Part shown: positions 61,756 through 64,000 of the stretch, piece after piece | Layout of the letters: each line of letters opens with the position of its first letter | Position numbering within the stretch: position 1 is the first letter of the stretch | Assembly: GCA_963579625.1 (NCBI GenBank) | Contig: CAUZHN010000002.1 | Location: 1-64,000, forward strand | Direction of reading: 5' to 3' | DNA length: 64,000 bases | Origin: JAAXGI01 sp963579625 | Lineage (GTDB): Bacteria; Gemmatimonadota; Gemmatimonadetes; Longimicrobiales; Gaopeijiaceae | The notes under the pieces: generated by a model | The model's input: only the letters and a program-made list of their open reading frames with translations | What the model was told of the DNA's origin: nothing | Databases searched by the model: none | Translations under genes and position numbers: made by a program

Positions 61756-63189
61756 ATGATGCGCCGCTACGGCCTGGTCGCCGGCCCGTTGCTGGCGGTG
61801 CTGCTGTATCTGTGGATTCCGGAAGGAGTGCAGGATCCGGCGGGTGGCGAACTGCAGCTCGGCACGGCCGGTCGCATGACAGGTGCGCTGGTCGGCTGGA
61901 TGGCCATTTGGTGGATGACCGAGGCCATACCGATATTCGTTACGGCGCTTTTGCCCGTGATGGTGCTCCCGCTAACCGGCGCGCAGGACTTCCTCGACAC
62001 CACCGCCGTGTACGCGCACCCACTCATCTTTCTCGCGCTAGGTGGGTTTGTTCTAGCGCTGGCGCTGGAGCGCTGGGACCTGCACCGGCGCTTCGCGGCA
62101 TTTGTACTGCGCATCGTCGGTAGTGGGCCGCGCCGTCTGGTCGGTGGGTTCATGATCGTCGGTGCCGCGCTCAGCATGTGGATCTCCAACACAGCCGCGT
62201 CCGTGATCATGCTGCCGATCGCATTGAGCATCATCGCTGCGGATAACCAGACCGCTGATTGTCATCCACGTTTTCGGATGTGCTTGCTGCTCGGCACCGC
62301 GTACGCGTGCTCGATCGGTGGCATGGGCACGCTGATTGGTACTGGCACCAATGTGTTTCTCGCGTCGTTCCTGGAGAGCGAGTTGCAGCGCGATATATCG
62401 TTTGCTGCCTGGATGTGTCTCGGCGTCCCTCTGGTGTTGGTGTTCCTGCCGCTCGCTTGGCTGTTGCTGACGCGCATCATCTTTCGCCTGCCAGCCGTGG
62501 CCGATACCGATCCAAGGCTACTGCTGTCCGAGACAGGGCCCTGGTCCACCGGCGAAAAACGCACGTTTGCCGTGTTCTGTCTCGCTGTCGCCGGCTGGGT
62601 TGGTTTGCCATTACTGGTGAAACTGCCGTTCTTCGGCAATCTGTCCGACCCGGGCGTCGCCATGCTCTGCATGTTTCTACTGTTTCTAATCCCTGACGGG
62701 CGCGGAGAGGGTGGTACGCTGATGGACTGGGATACCACCGTGAAGCTGCCGTGGGGAGTGCTGCTGCTGCTCGGCGGCGGGCTAGCATTGGCTGGCGCCA
62801 TTGACGACAGTGGCCTAGGCGCCGCGCTTGCGTTGCACTCTACAAGACTTCAGGGCGTGCCACCGGTGCTTGTTGTGGTGTTTGCCGTCGTCCTGATGAC
62901 CTTCCTGACGGAGCTGACCAGCAATCTCGCTAGCACCGCTACCCTGGTGCCGGTGTTCGCGGCTATGGCCGGCGGCATGGGTATGGACCCGCTGGCGATC
63001 AGTATTCCGACCGCGCTGGCTGCAAGCTGCGCATTCATGCTGCCGGCTGCCACTCCGCCGAACAGCATCGTGTTCGGCTCCGGCATGCTGCGCATTCCCG
63101 ACATGGTGCGTGCTGGCATCTGGATGAACACGCTAGGGATTGTGGTGCTCACGCTCCTAGTTTATCCGTTGGTCGGTATGCTCTTCTGA
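61756..63189 (+). CDS. DASS/SLC13-family anion transporter
   Basis: 477 aa, about 11 membrane segments. Two SNT-type motifs: SMWISNTAASVIMLPIA near 135 and ELTSNLASTATLVPVF near 379, and the family C-terminal ATPPNSIVFGSGML. These form the Na+ and carboxylate sites of dicarboxylate (succinate, malate, tartrate type) transporters. ATG 61756 or 61759. 21 bases after the lyase, so they form a two-gene unit, probably to take up and cleave one substrate. Confidence 0.92.
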   Translation: MMRRYGLVAGPLLAVLLYLWIPEGVQDPAGGELQLGTAGRMTGALVGWMAIWWMTEAIPIFVTALLPVMVLPLTGAQDFLDTTAVYAHPLIFLALGGFVLALALERWDLHRRFAAFVLRIVGSGPRRLVGGFMIVGAALSMWISNTAASVIMLPIALSIIAADNQTADCHPRFRMCLLLGTAYACSIGGMGTLIGTGTNVFLASFLESELQRDISFAAWMCLGVPLVLVFLPLAWLLLTRIIFRLPAVADTDPRLLLSETGPWSTGEKRTFAVFCLAVAGWVGLPLLVKLPFFGNLSDPGVAMLCMFLLFLIPDGRGEGGTLMDWDTTVKLPWGVLLLLGGGLALAGAIDDSGLGAALALHSTRLQGVPPVLVVVFAVVLMTFLTELTSNLASTATLVPVFAAMAGGMGMDPLAISIPTALAASCAFMLPAATPPNSIVFGSGMLRIPDMVRAGIWMNTLGIVVLTLLVYPLVGMLF

Positions 63190-63332
63190 TCTGGCGAGGC
63201 GACCCTGAGTAGGTCCACCCCCCTATTCCACCAAGCGCACCACTAAGTACCGTTTCATTCGTCCGTTGAGGCGAGCACCTTGGGAGAGCACCCCAAGAGA
63301 TTATGGCCCTATGAAGTATACAGGTGCTTTGA

Positions 63333-63902
63333 GTGTCTTATGTATTTCTACTGTTTTTGTGGAATTGTGGGGGAGACGGTACTCCAACCGCGCCTACTCC
63401 AACGCCAACACCTGTAGCGACCTCGATCACCCTTTCGGTGGCCAGCCTTAGCTTCGCCTCGCCGGGTGTGACATCCCAGCTATCCGCCTGGGAGGGGCTT
63501 CTTGAGGGGGCAAAGGCCAAGGACGTTCTTCACCATGAGAATCGGCAGCCGAACACGAGAAGCTACTTCTGGGCACCAACTGGTACGCCTGGGACGGGGT
63601 GGACCTACCACACCTGGGTGAACGGCAAGAGTGCAGTCAACCTCTACATCAATACCGGAGATCGTCACGAGCCCAAGAGGATTTTCGACTTACTCTATGC
63701 CGATCGCTCCGAAATCGAATCTGCCTTCGGGGAGCCACTTGATTGGGAGCGATACGACGAAAAAACTGCCTCAAGAATTCAACATAAGTTCAACGGAAGT
63801 TTTCAATCCCCGGAGGACGACTGGCCGGAAATCCAAGACGAATTGATCAACTGTATGGATCGGTTGGTCGCCAGCATCGGCCCGCACCTCAGCAAGGTTT
63901 AG
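63333..63902 (+). CDS. Chimeric frame: lipoprotein/Ig-like N-terminus joined to a DUF4268-like domain
   Basis: 189 aa from GTG 63333. The N-terminus VFLLFLWNCGGDGTPTAP with a Pro/Thr-rich linker and ITLSVASLSFASPG reads like a lipoprotein followed by the start of a bacterial Ig-like repeat. Then without a stop it changes to WEGLLEGAKAK, NLYINTGDRHEPKRIFDLL and IESAFGEPLDWERY, which resembles the C-terminal DUF4268 domain, normally part of cytosolic proteins. An alternative start in another frame (ATG 63313) gives a better signal peptide start but needs a frameshift near 63360. Probably a deletion product; expression is doubtful. 63190-63332 holds nothing clear, nor does 63903-64000. Confidence 0.5.
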   Translation: MSYVFLLFLWNCGGDGTPTAPTPTPTPVATSITLSVASLSFASPGVTSQLSAWEGLLEGAKAKDVLHHENRQPNTRSYFWAPTGTPGTGWTYHTWVNGKSAVNLYINTGDRHEPKRIFDLLYADRSEIESAFGEPLDWERYDEKTASRIQHKFNGSFQSPEDDWPEIQDELINCMDRLVASIGPHLSKV

Positions 63903-64000
63903 GAGCACGGCGGGACCAGGGGGGGTCGGAAGAGATGATCTGGCAGCAGTATTAGGCTGATTTTCTGGTCTAAGTGGGTGGTATTGTGGGTAGTATGATT

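Overview
The window looks like part of the chromosome of a diderm, GC-rich bacterium, most likely an uncultured Gemmatimonadota or close relative. The grounds are the style of the proteins (a LysM protein with a LAS-peptidase-like domain of the DUF5715 kind, AddB/AddA-like remnants, a long HslU, many GTG starts) and the gene order. No 16S gene is present to settle this. Nearly all of it is core genome: there is no CRISPR array, insertion sequence or prophage.

Layout. 1-5.5 kb is a sulfate-assimilation locus: a sirohydrochlorin chelatase-like protein with an Fe-S domain, a cysteine-rich leader peptide followed by an intrinsic terminator, PAPS reductase (cysH), siroheme sulfite reductase with an extra C-terminal helical domain, and a coupled unknown gene. 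5.6-6.8 kb is a MoeZ-type sulfur-carrier activating enzyme. 7-20.6 kb is mixed: nucleotide-transporter-like protein, holin-like protein, a collapsed addB/addA remnant, M28 peptidase, copper-chaperone-like protein, phosphatidylserine decarboxylase, IF-1, fatty-acid desaturase, alanine/sodium symporter, superoxide dismutase, LysM peptidase, a dead NtrC-type regulator, a glycosyltransferase and a type IV pilin.

21-34.4 kb is a tight run of eleven co-directional genes: aroC-aroK-topA-trmFO-xerC-hslV-hslU-argF-gcvT-mog-sigma54 regulator. 34.6-48.5 kb is mainly on the minus strand: tig-clpP-clpX-engB, tRNA-Leu(UAG), a DegQ-type protease, dnaK, thiD, and a moxR-corC-gamma-carbonic-anhydrase-like-zinc-ribbon group, with rlmB and pilD on the plus strand between them. 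48.8-56.1 kb is a complete F1Fo ATP synthase operon (atpZ, atpI-like, B, E, F, H, A, G, D, C), followed by a PHP phosphoesterase.

57.3-60.5 kb holds 23S and 5S rRNA with no 16S or spacer tRNA upstream, so this rRNA locus is unlinked. 60.9-63.2 kb carries a lyase of the isocitrate lyase/PEP mutase family and a DASS dicarboxylate transporter; their codon style differs from the neighbours, suggesting transfer. The window ends in a chimeric reading frame joining a lipoprotein N-terminus to a DUF4268-like domain.

The most interesting signal is the leader at 1499-1638. A 28-codon ORF with five Cys codons, a strong intrinsic hairpin and competing pairings lie directly upstream of cysH. This reads as a cysteine-responsive translational attenuator of sulfate assimilation. 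Several other genes show loss or rearrangement: addBA, the NtrC remnant, a metal ligand in the carbonic-anhydrase-like protein and a zinc Cys in PilD.
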